Source: Kineosporia sp. NBRC 101731
GTDB lineage: Bacteria > Actinomycetota > Actinomycetes > Actinomycetales > Kineosporiaceae
Direction: 5' to 3'
Length of the DNA: 64,000 nt
Assembly (NCBI RefSeq): GCF_030269305.1
Contig: NZ_BSTC01000005.1
Location: 372,001-436,000, forward strand
Part shown: positions 36,343 to 45,208 of the stretch, piece by piece
Layout: every line of letters begins with the position of its first letter
Numbering within the stretch: position 1 is the first letter of the stretch
The notes under the pieces: model-generated
Databases searched by the model: none
What the model saw: only the letters and a program-made list of their open reading frames with translations
What the model was told of the DNA's origin: nothing
Program-made: the position numbers and the translations under genes

Positions 36343-37823
36343 GCGGGGGAGAGGGGTTCCGGGAGAGCCCGGAAGGCGCCGGGGCTGGTCGTTCCGAGGG
36401 AGCGTGGACGGTCCGGAACCGGCCACCCGGCATCGATCTGGGAGATGTTCCGCTGAACCGAAGTGTCCCACCCACAACAGACATCGGTGGGACGGACGGG
36501 ATCGAGCTGGACGACCTCCGGGTGAGGTCAGAGAACACAGCGGAGACGGGGGACGTCGTGGTCGGTGGGACGGAACGCGACGGGAAGGTCGGGGTCGGGG
36601 CCATCGGTCGTGACGGGGCTGGTGGTGACAGGTTTGATGGTGACGGTTTCGGTGGAGCGAGTGTCGGCCACGGGGGCGTTGGTCAGTGGAGTGCCGGCGA
36701 CGGTGCTGATCACGAGGAGCGTCTGGCCCGGGTGGCCTGGAGCAGGCTGGCCGAGCCGGGTGACATCCGGGCCGGTGCGTGGGTGGCCCGGCGGGGCGCG
36801 GTGGCCGCGCTGGCCGAGGTGCGGGCCGGTCGCGGCGAGAAGCGTTATGCCAAGCGTCTTGTCGCCCTCGATCCCGCGCGTGACCTGCACAACCTCCAGA
36901 GGCTCGGCGGTCGGTTGCTGATCCCGTCCGACCCGGAATGGCCCGACGGGCTGAACCGGCTGGAGACCGGGATGCCCTTCTGCCTGTACGTTCGCGGACC
37001 GATGCGCCTGGACGAGGCCTGCGTCGTCTCGGTCTCGATCGTCGGTGCGCGTGCGGCCACCAGCTACGGCGAACACGTGGCCACCGACCTGGGCACGGGC
37101 TGCGCCGACCGGGGTGTCACGGTCGTGTCCGGTGCCGCGCTGGGTATCGACGCAGCCGCGCACCGAGGTGCGCTCGCCGTGGGCGGTCCTACCCTCGCGG
37201 TGCTGGCCGGCGGTCTCGACCGGGCCTACCCGCCGACGAACGAGTTGCTGATCGGTGAGATCGGCAGGTTCGGAGCGTTGGTCAGCGAGGTCCCGCCGGG
37301 GCAGGTGCCGACGAAGTGGCGCTTCATCTTCCGCAACCGCATCATCGCGGCCCTCGGCCGGGCCACCTGCGTGGTCGAGGCCGGTAACCGCTCGGGCACG
37401 ATGGGGACCGCCAACTGGGCCGACCGGCTGAGCATCCCGGTCGGGGCGGTGCCGGGCCCGATCACGTCACCCTCGTCGTACGGCGCCCACCGGTTGCTCC
37501 GTAACGGCGCGGTCTGTGTCACCTCGGCCGATGAACTCTGCGAACTGGTCGGCCCGATCGGGGCTTTCATGGCCGAGGATGAGATCGTCCCGGCTGCGGA
37601 GTACGACGGGCTCGAGCCACGTGACCTGCACGTGCTCGATGCCTTGCCGGTGCGCAAGGGAGTGCTGGTGTCGGTGCTGTGCACGAGGGCCGGGGCCCAG
37701 GAGAGATCCGTGACCGCGTCATTGGCCCGGCTGGAACTGCGCGGTCTGGCCGAGCGAGAAGGGGACGGTTGGCGCCGAGCCCCTGCCCGATTGCGCCGGG
37801 AGACAAGGGGATCCGGTCGATGA
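36339..37823 (+). CDS. dprA: DNA-processing protein DprA with extended N-terminus
   Basis: 494 residues from the GTG overlapping the comM stop (GTGA); typical DprA proteins are 300-400. The first 125 residues are Gly/Asp/Val/Thr-rich low complexity. A helix-hairpin-helix-like segment follows, then the Rossmann DprA fold: SIVGARAATSYGEHVATDL near 230, VSGAALGIDAAAHRGAL, FIFRNRIIAAL and the SGTMGTANWA loop near 350. A C-terminal winged helix ends it. DprA loads RecA on incoming single strands. A later start cannot be excluded, since the extension has no recognised fold. Confidence 0.9.
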   Translation: MSGGEGFRESPEGAGAGRSEGAWTVRNRPPGIDLGDVPLNRSVPPTTDIGGTDGIELDDLRVRSENTAETGDVVVGGTERDGKVGVGAIGRDGAGGDRFDGDGFGGASVGHGGVGQWSAGDGADHEERLARVAWSRLAEPGDIRAGAWVARRGAVAALAEVRAGRGEKRYAKRLVALDPARDLHNLQRLGGRLLIPSDPEWPDGLNRLETGMPFCLYVRGPMRLDEACVVSVSIVGARAATSYGEHVATDLGTGCADRGVTVVSGAALGIDAAAHRGALAVGGPTLAVLAGGLDRAYPPTNELLIGEIGRFGALVSEVPPGQVPTKWRFIFRNRIIAALGRATCVVEAGNRSGTMGTANWADRLSIPVGAVPGPITSPSSYGAHRLLRNGAVCVTSADELCELVGPIGAFMAEDEIVPAAEYDGLEPRDLHVLDALPVRKGVLVSVLCTRAGAQERSVTASLARLELRGLAEREGDGWRRAPARLRRETRGSGR

Positions 37824-37890
37824 CGTCCCGTCTGTCAGTCCACAGCCGTCAGCGGTTCCTGGCCTTCGATCCCGGTTGTCGGCTCGTTCG

Positions 37891-38850
37891 TCAGTGCTGG
37901 TCCGCGGACTCGTCGATCAGCTCCCTGGCACCCTGTCGCAGCAGGGTGATGGCGACCGAGGTGCCGAGCAGCACCGGGTCCGAGGCGCTGCCGGTCTCCT
38001 CGGCCTCCAGGGAGGTCTTGCCGTCCAGGGAGAAGACCATGGCGCGCAGGGTGAGACGACCGTCGGGCAGGGACGACGCGAACCCGGCGATCGGGCTGTT
38101 GCAGTGACCCTGCAGCACGTGCAGCAGCATCCGCTCGGCCGTGGTCTGCTGCCAGGTGTCGGGACTGCCCAGACGATCGACGAGGTCGATGGTGTCCGCG
38201 TCGTTCTCCCGGCACTGCAGACCGAGTACACCGGCACCGATCGGCGGGCACATCGTCCCGACATCGAGGATCTGGGTCGCGCGGACCGTCTCGCCGATGC
38301 GCTCCAGGCCGGAGTAGGCGAGCAGGAGGGCATCGGCGTGCCCGGCCTCCAGCTTGGCCAGCCGGCTGTTGGCGTTGCCGCGGATCGGCACGGTGGTCAG
38401 GTGCGGGTAGTGGCGGGACAACTGGGCGATGCGCCGGACGGCGGAGGTGCCGATGCGGGAGCCCGGGGGCAGCTGGTCGAGGGAAAGGCCGCCGGGGTGG
38501 ATGAGGGCGTCCCGAACGTCGTCGCGTTCCAGGTAAGAGGCGAACGTGGTGCCGGCCGGTACCGGCCGGTCGCCGGGGACGTCTTTCATGCAGTGCACGG
38601 CCAGGTCGACCTCGCCGGACAGGAGCAGCTGGTCGACTTCCTTGGTGAAGGCGCCCTTACCGCCGAGTTCGGACAGGGCGCCAGGCCAGCGGTCGCCGCT
38701 GGTGGTGACCGGGACGACCTCCACCACCAACCCGGGCACGATTGCGGTGAGTTCCGTGCGCACGCGCTCGACCTGCGCCAGCGCCATCGGGGAGGACCGG
38801 GTACCGATCCGGAGGAGACGTTTTCCCGGTGCGTCGGGAGGTCGATTCAT
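37891..38850 (-). CDS. hemC: Hydroxymethylbilane synthase (porphobilinogen deaminase)
   Basis: 319 residues. It polymerises four porphobilinogens in tetrapyrrole synthesis. Present are [20 protein letters not shown] (catalytic Asp90; the usual Ser before MKD is Cys), [24 protein letters not shown] and the cofactor Cys213 in [10 protein letters not shown], to which dipyrromethane is attached. The ATG chosen is preceded by TAGTCT and seven bases, a leaderless arrangement; an in-frame ATG 24 bases upstream is the alternative. It is on the opposite strand within the dprA-xerC block and has no heme genes beside it, so it may be a relocated or second copy. Confidence 0.88.
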   Translation of the reverse strand: MNRPPDAPGKRLLRIGTRSSPMALAQVERVRTELTAIVPGLVVEVVPVTTSGDRWPGALSELGGKGAFTKEVDQLLLSGEVDLAVHCMKDVPGDRPVPAGTTFASYLERDDVRDALIHPGGLSLDQLPPGSRIGTSAVRRIAQLSRHYPHLTTVPIRGNANSRLAKLEAGHADALLLAYSGLERIGETVRATQILDVGTMCPPIGAGVLGLQCRENDADTIDLVDRLGSPDTWQQTTAERMLLHVLQGHCNSPIAGFASSLPDGRLTLRAMVFSLDGKTSLEAEETGSASDPVLLGTSVAITLLRQGARELIDESADQH

Positions 38851-38939
38851 CCCCCGGAGACTAGTCCTGCTCATGACACCTGCACGGCACACCGCCCCCT
38901 GTGCTTGAGCCGTCCGCCCGAAAGGGGGACGGTGGGCAG

Positions 38940-39965
38940 ATGCCCGACCAGCCCTCTGACCGATCGACCGAGCCCGCGGGCGTCCACCATTCCCCGAACG
39001 TGAGGAACGCACACGACGAGGTCCTGGTCGAGGAGTTCGCCCGTCACCTGGCGGTTGAACGCAACCTTTCCGAGCACACCGTGCGGGCCTACTCGGCCGA
39101 CGCCACCGAGCTCCTGCGACACGCCCGGGGCTCGGTCGGCGCGGACCGGGCCCTCGATGATCTGTTCACGCTCGCCGTGCTGCGCTCCTGGCTGGCGTCG
39201 ATGTCCTCGGCGGGTCAGGCCCGGTCCACCCTGGCGCGGCGGGCGGCGAGTGCTCGGGCGCTGAGCCGCTGGCTGTACCGCGGTGGCCGGCTCGGCACCG
39301 ATCCAGGAGCCCGGTTGCAGGCCCCGAAGCGAGGGCAGCGGCTGCCCGGTGTCCTCCGCCAGGACCAGGCCCGCGGTGCTCTGGCCGAGGCCGCCGGAGC
39401 GGTCGAGAACGGTCTGACGGAAACTGGTTCTGAAACACTCAAGGTCCCGCCCGGCGACCCGATGCTCGTCCGCGATCTTGCTCTCCTGGAGTTGCTCTAC
39501 GCGACGGGCGTCCGAGTGGGTGAACTTTGCTCGCTCGACGTCGACGACATCGACCGGGAACGCCGCACGATCCGGGTCCTGGGCAAGGGCGGCAAGGAAC
39601 GCGTCGTTCCGTTCGGAGTACCGGCGGCCACTGCCCTGAATTCCTGGCTGGATCGCGCGAGACCGGCCCTGACCAGCGAAAATAGCGGTGCGGCGGCGTT
39701 TTTGGGAAAACGGGGAGGTCGGGTCAACCAGCGCCAAGTCCGACAGGTGGTGCATCAGGCACTCGAACGGGTGAAAGACGCTCCCTCGCTTGGCCCGCAC
39801 GGGTTACGTCACAGCGCTGCGACTCATCTTCTCGACGGCGGCGCGGACCTTCGTAGCGTACAGGAACTGCTCGGTCACGCTACGCTCACGACTACGCAGC
39901 TCTACACCCACGTTTCCGTGGACCGGCTGCGCGCGAGCTACCGTCAGGCCCACCCCAGGGCCTGA
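38940..39965 (+). CDS. xerC: Tyrosine recombinase XerC
   Basis: 341 residues. Resolves chromosome dimers with XerD at dif. N-terminal SAM-like core-binding domain ([23 protein letters not shown]) and the catalytic domain with Arg in ATGVRVGEL, Lys in [23 protein letters not shown] and nucleophile Tyr in TQLYTHVS. About 25 residues of extra linker ([18 protein letters not shown]) separate the domains. Start ATG with AAAGGGGG and GGTGGG upstream. Position before the sigma factor and rpsB is conserved. Confidence 0.95.
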   Translation: MPDQPSDRSTEPAGVHHSPNVRNAHDEVLVEEFARHLAVERNLSEHTVRAYSADATELLRHARGSVGADRALDDLFTLAVLRSWLASMSSAGQARSTLARRAASARALSRWLYRGGRLGTDPGARLQAPKRGQRLPGVLRQDQARGALAEAAGAVENGLTETGSETLKVPPGDPMLVRDLALLELLYATGVRVGELCSLDVDDIDRERRTIRVLGKGGKERVVPFGVPAATALNSWLDRARPALTSENSGAAAFLGKRGGRVNQRQVRQVVHQALERVKDAPSLGPHGLRHSAATHLLDGGADLRSVQELLGHATLTTTQLYTHVSVDRLRASYRQAHPRA

Positions 39966-40019
39966 GCACAACCAAGCAGCCTGACCGGATGACTAGGCGC
40001 TGAGCAGGGAGGGACCCGG

Positions 40020-40838
40020 GTGACTGCCGACAGCGACGCTCTCGTCGACGTGACCGCGGAGGACGCCGTCGCGGCCAACGAAGCCGCTTTGCGGGCGCGC
40101 TGGGAGAAGTTCAAGCTCACCGGCGACCAGACGACCCGCGAACGCCTGATTCTGCATTACTCGCCGCTGGTGAAGTACGTGGCCGGCCGGGTCGGCGTAG
40201 GTCTGCCGCCGAACATCGAGCAGGCCGATCTGGTCTCCTACGGCATCTTCGGTCTGATCGACGCCATCGAGAAGTTCGACATCGACCGCGCGATCAAGTT
40301 CGAGACCTACGCGATCTCCCGTATTCGGGGCGCGATCATCGACGAGCTGCGGGCCATCGACTGGATCCCGCGATCGGTGCGTTACAAGGCCCGCGAGGTG
40401 GAGCGCGCCTATGCCTCCCTCGAGGGCGAGCTGCACCGTTCACCCACCGAGCCTGAGGTGGCCGAGCGTCTGGGAATGACGCTCGAAGAGCTGCACGCCG
40501 TCTTCTCCCAGGTCTCCTACGTCAACGTGGTGGCGCTCGACGAGCTCCTGACGGTCGGCGGCGAGAAGGGCGACAAGCTCTCGCTGGTCGACACGCTCGA
40601 GGACACCAAGGCCGAGGATCCGGTCCAGGCGTTCGAGAGCGAGGAGACCAAGTTCATGCTCTCCCGCGCGATCAACCAGTTGCCGGAGCGGGAGAAGATC
40701 GTGGTGACCCTCTATTACTACGAGGGCCTCACCCTCGCCGAGATCGGCCGGGTGCTGGGGGTCACCGAGTCCCGGATCTGTCAGATGCACACCAAGGCCG
40801 TGATGCAGTTGCGCGGGAAGCTCTCCGAAGCGAGCTGA
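40020..40838 (+). CDS. whiG: RNA polymerase sigma factor, WhiG/FliA type
   Basis: 272 residues. Group 3 sigma-70: region 2 [38 protein letters not shown], region 3, and region 4 with [23 protein letters not shown]. Region 1.1 is absent. In Streptomyces whiG sits at this position and starts sporulation of aerial hyphae; FliA directs late flagellar genes. The two cannot be separated from sequence alone, and an organism with motile spores may use it for either. GTG start with GGGAGG upstream. Confidence 0.92.
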   Translation: MTADSDALVDVTAEDAVAANEAALRARWEKFKLTGDQTTRERLILHYSPLVKYVAGRVGVGLPPNIEQADLVSYGIFGLIDAIEKFDIDRAIKFETYAISRIRGAIIDELRAIDWIPRSVRYKAREVERAYASLEGELHRSPTEPEVAERLGMTLEELHAVFSQVSYVNVVALDELLTVGGEKGDKLSLVDTLEDTKAEDPVQAFESEETKFMLSRAINQLPEREKIVVTLYYYEGLTLAEIGRVLGVTESRICQMHTKAVMQLRGKLSEAS

Positions 40839-40856
40839 GCACTCTCCGGCCGGGTA

Positions 40857-40893
40857 CTTTCCACAGGTCGGCACGACGGGCGGGTTGTCCACA
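40857..40893 (+). promoter_or_regulatory. DnaA-box-like pair upstream of the M23 peptidase gene
   Basis: CTTTCCACA (40857-40865) and TTGTCCACA (40885-40893), 28 bp apart, separated by a segment beginning GGTCGGCACGAC. It is a second copy of the arrangement found before yraN. Confidence 0.55.
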
Positions 40894-40944
40894 ACCCGCC
40901 CGTTCGTCGTTCCCGGTCTGCTTCCGGCCCGGCACCCTGAAGTG

Positions 40945-41550
40945 GTGACGACGACACTGATCGTGATTCTCGCTGCTGTACTCGGCTTCTCGCCGGTGGT
41001 CCCGTCCCGGGTAGTTGATCCGGTGTCCCATGGGCAGTGGCCACTGCAGCCGCGGCCCGCGATCGTGCGGGGGTTCGCGGTGGGGCCGCACCCGTGGTCC
41101 CCCGGCCATCGAGGAGTGGATCTCGCGGGATCGGCGCAGCAGGTGGTGACCGCACCGCTCGGGGGCACGGTCAGTTTCGCCGGCGTGGTGGCCGCAACTC
41201 CCGTGGTCAGTATCGATCACGGCGATGGCCTGGTCAGCAGCTTCGAACCGGTGCGCGCCCGGGTGCATCGCGGGCAAGTGGTCGGTCCGGGGGCCGTGCT
41301 GGGTGAACTGCTCGACGCCGGCCCGGGAAGTCACTGTCTACCGGGAGTCTGCCTGCACTGGGGGGTACGACGAGACGGCACCTACGTGGATCCGCTGGGA
41401 CTGCTGGGAATCTCCCGGGGCCCGGCGGTACTGCTCCCGCTGAACCCGGCGGCCGCCGTTCTCAGGCCGCGTGCCGCGCCTGTACCCGGGTCCAGAACGG
41501 CACCAGATCGGCCGGCTCCCGCAGCATCTCGGTCAGTGGCTTCTCAATGA
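40945..41550 (+). CDS. Secreted M23 (LytM-like) peptidase, degenerate active site
   Basis: About 201 residues. An N-terminal signal sequence or anchor (TTTLIVILAAVLGFSPVVP) precedes an M23 domain: HRGVDLAG supplies the first zinc His and Asp, and CLHWGVR supplies the last zinc His. The catalytic His of the usual HxH is Cys here (C-L-H). A His is present four residues earlier in GSHCLPG. Either the enzyme is an actinobacterial variant or a non-catalytic regulator of wall hydrolysis. It starts at a double GTG without a strong SD. The final 88 bp overlap the convergent acyltransferase gene. Confidence 0.82.
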   Translation: MTTTLIVILAAVLGFSPVVPSRVVDPVSHGQWPLQPRPAIVRGFAVGPHPWSPGHRGVDLAGSAQQVVTAPLGGTVSFAGVVAATPVVSIDHGDGLVSSFEPVRARVHRGQVVGPGAVLGELLDAGPGSHCLPGVCLHWGVRRDGTYVDPLGLLGISRGPAVLLPLNPAAAVLRPRAAPVPGSRTAPDRPAPAASRSVASQ

Positions 41551-42529
41551 TCCGGTATGCGATGAGCGACGAGACGAGCACGGCCACCAGCGAGAAAATC
41601 AGGGCCGCACCATGAATCAGCGAACTCTCGGGAAGCCGCACGAGCACCACCCGGCCGAGTGCGGTCAGGACGAGTACGTGCCACAGGTACATCGAGTACG
41701 AGGCGTCGCCCACGGTCTGCAGCCATTGCGGGGCGACCAGGTCCGAGCGGCGTTCGAGTCCGACGATCCCGTAGACGGCGACGGCGATCGGCAGACCGAC
41801 GAGGGCGCGGTACCAGGGGCCCGGAAAGTCGCCGAGGGCCAGGGCGGCCACGGTGCCGCCCACACCGGCCAGGGTGAAGAGCCACGGCAGGACGAACGTC
41901 CCCCGCACGATCAGCCAGCCGATCACCGCGCCGAACAGGAACTCGAGCACGATGGGCGCGGCGGTGGTGGCCAGCCAGGGGTTCGACGATCCCTCGAAAA
42001 GATAGGCGAGCCCTACGGTCGCGACGCCCCAGACGGTCAGCGCGGGCAGGCGTGCCGCCAGCGGCAGGAACAGCACCAACGCGAAGATCAGGTAGAAGTA
42101 CAGCTCGAAAGTCAGCGTCCAGCCGACCATCAGCAGGGGCAGGCCGGGCTGGGGCAGCAGCAGCAGCGATTCCAGGATGCGCGGCGGGTCTTCCATCGAG
42201 GAGTTCACCATGTCCGGCTTCACCAGGAAGAGCGCCAGGATCGGCAAGGTGGCGATCCAGTAGGCCGGGTAGATCCGGATCGCGCGTCGCAGCAGGAACC
42301 GTCGCGCGGTCGCGTCGCCCGCCACCAGGCGTTTCGTGGTCACGACCATGATCAGGCCACTGATCACGAAGAACAGGTCGACCCCGGCCTGGCCCGGGTC
42401 GTGCATGAACCCGGTCCAGTACCAGTCGCCGGCGAGCCACTTGCGCTCGATGCCGGACGAGTCGCTGATATGCGCGATCACAACGGCCAGCGCGGCGATG
42501 CCGCGCAGGGCCTGGACGTTGCGAAGCAT
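41462..42529 (-). CDS. Acyltransferase 3 family membrane protein (OafA/YrhL-like)
   Basis: 355 residues with about ten transmembrane helices. It begins with the family hallmark VQALRGIAALAVVIAHISDSSG, including the catalytic-type His, and continues with GVDLFFVISGLIMV and SYSMYLWHVLVLTAL. Such proteins O-acylate glycans, peptidoglycan, lipids or antibiotics at the membrane. There is no C-terminal SGNH domain. The acceptor is unknown; no glycan genes are adjacent. The 3' end overlaps the M23 gene. Confidence 0.9.
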   Translation of the reverse strand: MLRNVQALRGIAALAVVIAHISDSSGIERKWLAGDWYWTGFMHDPGQAGVDLFFVISGLIMVVTTKRLVAGDATARRFLLRRAIRIYPAYWIATLPILALFLVKPDMVNSSMEDPPRILESLLLLPQPGLPLLMVGWTLTFELYFYLIFALVLFLPLAARLPALTVWGVATVGLAYLFEGSSNPWLATTAAPIVLEFLFGAVIGWLIVRGTFVLPWLFTLAGVGGTVAALALGDFPGPWYRALVGLPIAVAVYGIVGLERRSDLVAPQWLQTVGDASYSMYLWHVLVLTALGRVVLVRLPESSLIHGAALIFSLVAVLVSSLIAYRIIEKPLTEMLREPADLVPFWTRVQARHAA

Positions 42530-43002
42530 CGAACCGCCTGTCGTCGATCGACCCCCGTCGGTCGCTGGTCGCAGCGTCGACGGTAACTGGTGTTACGTCT
42601 GATGCGCTCGGTATTGGGTTAAAAACTAGAGATCGAGAATTTTGCCCCTCCTGTAATTAACTGCCCACAAAGGAGAGGGTTCGCGCGGCTGAAGACAAGA
42701 GGCAAGGGTGGGACGGGGCCGATGACCAGGCAGAAGCCGGTGGGTCCGGGGGCCTATGGATGAACCGATGTCAGCGTGACGGCGGGACTCCATGAGAGTG
42801 GTCGTGTTCGGTCGATGGAAGTGGACCCGCCGGTCCTGACCAGGGCAGTTCTGCTCTTGCGCGGTTCCGGCCCACTTCCTTCAAGGGCGAATTCCGGCGA
42901 ACTCGTGGTGAATCGTGGCGCAACCGATGTGGCGGTGTGAGCCCGGGACGGCGTGGGTGAAGCCGGGATGGCTGTGAGGGAGCGGCGACGTGTCCGACCG
43001 TG
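42530..43002. other. Intergenic region, no supported gene
   Basis: About 470 bp between the acyltransferase 5' end and the heptanucleotide array. An AT-rich patch at about 42617-42660 is the least G+C-rich sequence here and may contain promoter elements. Frames that cross it lack coding bias. Confidence 0.5.
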
Positions 43003-43114
43003 GCTTGGCGCTTGGCGCTTGGCGCTTGGCGCTTGGCGCTTGGCGCTTGGCGCTTGGCGCTTGGCGCTTGGCGCTTGGCGCTTGGCGCTTGGCGCTTGGC
43101 GCTTGGCGCTTGGC
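43003..43114. repeat. Sixteen perfect tandem copies of the heptamer GCTTGGC
   Basis: Exactly 112 bp of uninterrupted 7-bp units. Every reading frame stays open because three units equal seven codons, producing artefactual Leu-Ala-Leu-Gly-Ala-Trp-Arg or Ser-Ala-Lys-Arg-Gln-Ala-Pro peptides. A simple-sequence locus likely to vary in copy number. Confidence 0.98.
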
Positions 43115-43238
43115 CCGGCCAGATACCGGTGTCGGGCGCCAAGGGCCGGTGTCGGGTGTCAGGTGTCGTGGGGAACCCCGTGCCGGCACGGGCGGAAACC
43201 GCTCCGGTGCTGGATGGGGGCGCCGGAAGGGTCGTCTG

Positions 43239-43865
43239 TTATTCCTGGCACACGCGGATATCGCCGCTGTGTCCGGCGGGCACAGTGGGCCGGCGGTGGA
43301 CCCAGGCCCGGAACCTGTCGTCCGGGCCGGAGGTGATGAAGTCGCCGGACCGGTCCCGGCTGGGCCAGGCCACCTGGTACCAGCCGCCACCACTGCCGCC
43401 ACCACTGCCGCCACCACTGCCGCCACCACTGCCGTCGCGACCGAGTCCGGACTCGGTCCGGCACCACGTCCAGAGCGTCGTACCGAAGCTCGCGGCACCG
43501 ACCTGGTGACCTCCGGCGGCGCGTCGGCTACGGACCTCCAGGCCCGCCGACGAATCCTCCACGACGGTGACGGGCCACGGTCCGGTCCGGGCGGGAGGGC
43601 TGTCGGCGTAGTGCTCAGCCAGGATGCGGACAGCCTCCGCATCCTTCAGGTCTTCGATGCCCTCCTGCCACTGGATCAGCCGGGACGAGGGGTCACCGGT
43701 GGTGGCCGGAGCTTCCTCCGGCTCGAGGCGAGCGGCCGTCACGAACAGACCGACCAGGCCCATGACCAGTCCGACGGCGAGCACGATGGCCAGAACCCGT
43801 GGGCGACGTCGACCCGGTGCGGGGTCCCGGTCCGCGACGTCCTGCCGATCGACGGTTCTGGGCAT
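43239..43865 (-). CDS. Hypothetical single-pass membrane protein with Gly-Ser repeat linker
   Basis: 208 residues, no family recognised. A basic N-terminus of about 24 residues, one transmembrane helix (VLAIVLAVGLVMGLVGLFVTA) and an extracytoplasmic region. Around residues 145-162 four Ser-Gly-Gly-Gly units form a flexible linker encoded by 12-bp tandem repeats, after which an aromatic segment (WYQVAWPSRDRSGDF) continues. SD GAAGGA seven bases before the ATG. The region after the linker keeps coding bias, so the frame appears real. Confidence 0.65.
   Translation of the reverse strand: MPRTVDRQDVADRDPAPGRRRPRVLAIVLAVGLVMGLVGLFVTAARLEPEEAPATTGDPSSRLIQWQEGIEDLKDAEAVRILAEHYADSPPARTGPWPVTVVEDSSAGLEVRSRRAAGGHQVGAASFGTTLWTWCRTESGLGRDGSGGGSGGGSGGGSGGGWYQVAWPSRDRSGDFITSGPDDRFRAWVHRRPTVPAGHSGDIRVCQE
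43384..43431 (-). repeat. Four tandem 12-bp repeats encoding Ser-Gly-Gly-Gly
   Basis: Plus-strand unit CCGCCACCACTG, four perfect copies. In-frame, so expansion would lengthen the linker only. Confidence 0.95.
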
Positions 43866-43986
43866 GGTCCGTCCTTCGCCGGGAGACCGGGCACGGTAGG
43901 TGGAAACCGCGTGCGACCCATCCTGGCCGGGTCGGGCAGCGGGCGCCGGGGAAAGCGCCGACCGGGGGGCAGTGCGCGCCAGAACC

Positions 43987-45177
43987 TCAGGTGCGCATCC
44001 CGGCCAGCCGCCCGGCTGCCTCCGCGATCACCTCGGGCCGCTTGCAACAGGCGAAACGCACCAACGAACTGGGGACCGACGGGTCTTCCGAGAAGGCCTG
44101 CACCGGCACACCCACCACCCCGGCCAGACGCGGCAGGTCGTCGCACAGCGCGGCACCGTCGGTGTAACCCAGCGGCGCGGCGTCGGCGATGACGAAGTAG
44201 GTTCCGTCGCTGGGCCGGACCCCAAACCCGGCAGCGGCCAGCCCTTCGGTGAGCAGGGTGCTGCGCCGGCCCAGATCTTCACCGATGGAACGGATCTCGT
44301 CATCGGGTAGAGCCAGTCCCAGGGCCACGGCGGGCTGGAAGGGGCCCCCGTTCACATAGGTCAGGAACTGCTTCACGGCGGTGATCGCATCCACGATGTC
44401 CCGCTGGGCGTGCAGCCACCCGATCTTCCAGCCGGTCACCGAGAAGGTCTTGCCCGCCGAGGAGATCGTGACGGTCCGCTCCGCCATGCCGGGCCGGGTC
44501 GCTATCGGCGTGTGCCGGTGAGGAGCGAAGGTCAGGTGCTCGTACACCTCGTCCGCCACGACGATCAGGTCGCGCTCGCGGGCGACGGTGGCGACGAGGT
44601 CCAACTCGGCCCGGTCCAGCACCCGGCCGGTCGGGTTGTGCGGAGTGTTGAGCAGGATCAGCCGGGTCCGGCCGGAGACCGCCGCATTCAGGGCCTCGGC
44701 GGTGAGGCGGTACTCGGGCCACTCCAGCCGCACGGTGCGTCGCACGGCGCCGGCCATCTCGATCGCGGCCGAGTAGGAGTCGTAGATCGGCTCCAGCACG
44801 ACCACCTCGTCACCGGGCTCGGTCAGCGCGATGATGCTGGCGGTCAGGGCCTCGGTGGCGCCGGCCGTCACCAGGATCTCGGTGTCCGGATCGGGTTCCA
44901 TCCCGTACCAGTGGCTCTGGTGCCGGGCGATCGCCTGCCGCAGGGGAAGAACGCCCCGCCCGGGCGGGTACTGGTTGGCGCCGGACCGGATCGCGTCGAC
45001 GGCCGACTCCAGCACCACAGCCGGCCCGTCCGTGTCCGGGAAACCCTGCCCCAGGTTGATCGCGCCGGTGCGTGAGGCCAGCTCACTCATCCGGGCGAAG
45101 ATCGTCGGCGTGGGCACGCCGTTGCGATCGAGCAGCCCCGCCGCCTTCGCGACCCTCCGCCACGTACCGTCCACCAT
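43987..45177 (-). CDS. PLP-dependent aminotransferase class I/II
   Basis: 396 residues, fold type I. It has INLGQGFPDTDGP, ANQYPPGRGVLPLRQAIA, TAGATEALTASI, LNTPHNPTGRV, the Asp/Tyr pair in VVADEVYEHL and the PLP Lys in SSAGKTFSVTGWKIGW near residue 240. This pattern matches the DapC-like N-succinyldiaminopimelate, methionine and kynurenine/glutamine transaminase subgroup (for example Rv0858c). Substrate assignment to lysine biosynthesis or 2-keto acid recycling is inference. It is divergent from the DUF6314 gene. Confidence 0.9.
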   Translation of the reverse strand: MVDGTWRRVAKAAGLLDRNGVPTPTIFARMSELASRTGAINLGQGFPDTDGPAVVLESAVDAIRSGANQYPPGRGVLPLRQAIARHQSHWYGMEPDPDTEILVTAGATEALTASIIALTEPGDEVVVLEPIYDSYSAAIEMAGAVRRTVRLEWPEYRLTAEALNAAVSGRTRLILLNTPHNPTGRVLDRAELDLVATVARERDLIVVADEVYEHLTFAPHRHTPIATRPGMAERTVTISSAGKTFSVTGWKIGWLHAQRDIVDAITAVKQFLTYVNGGPFQPAVALGLALPDDEIRSIGEDLGRRSTLLTEGLAAAGFGVRPSDGTYFVIADAAPLGYTDGAALCDDLPRLAGVVGVPVQAFSEDPSVPSSLVRFACCKRPEVIAEAAGRLAGMRT

Positions 45178-45208
45178 GCGCCGAACCCTAAGCCAGCGCC
45201 TGCCTCAG

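Noticed and set aside
37876-39003. Plus-strand frame opposite hemC
   Set aside because: The minus strand gives a complete HemC with active-site residues; this is its shadow.
34241-40893. A chromosomal origin of replication
   Set aside because: There are only two to three DnaA-box-like sites at each place, no AT-rich unwinding region and no dnaA/dnaN neighbours. oriC in actinobacteria has many more boxes.
42953-43336. Open frames on both strands across the heptanucleotide array (Leu-Ala-Leu-Gly-Ala-Trp-Arg or Ser-Ala-Lys-Arg-Gln-Ala-Pro peptides)
   Set aside because: They are created by a 7-bp repeat that is open in every frame. No SD, no homology, no coding bias outside the repeat.
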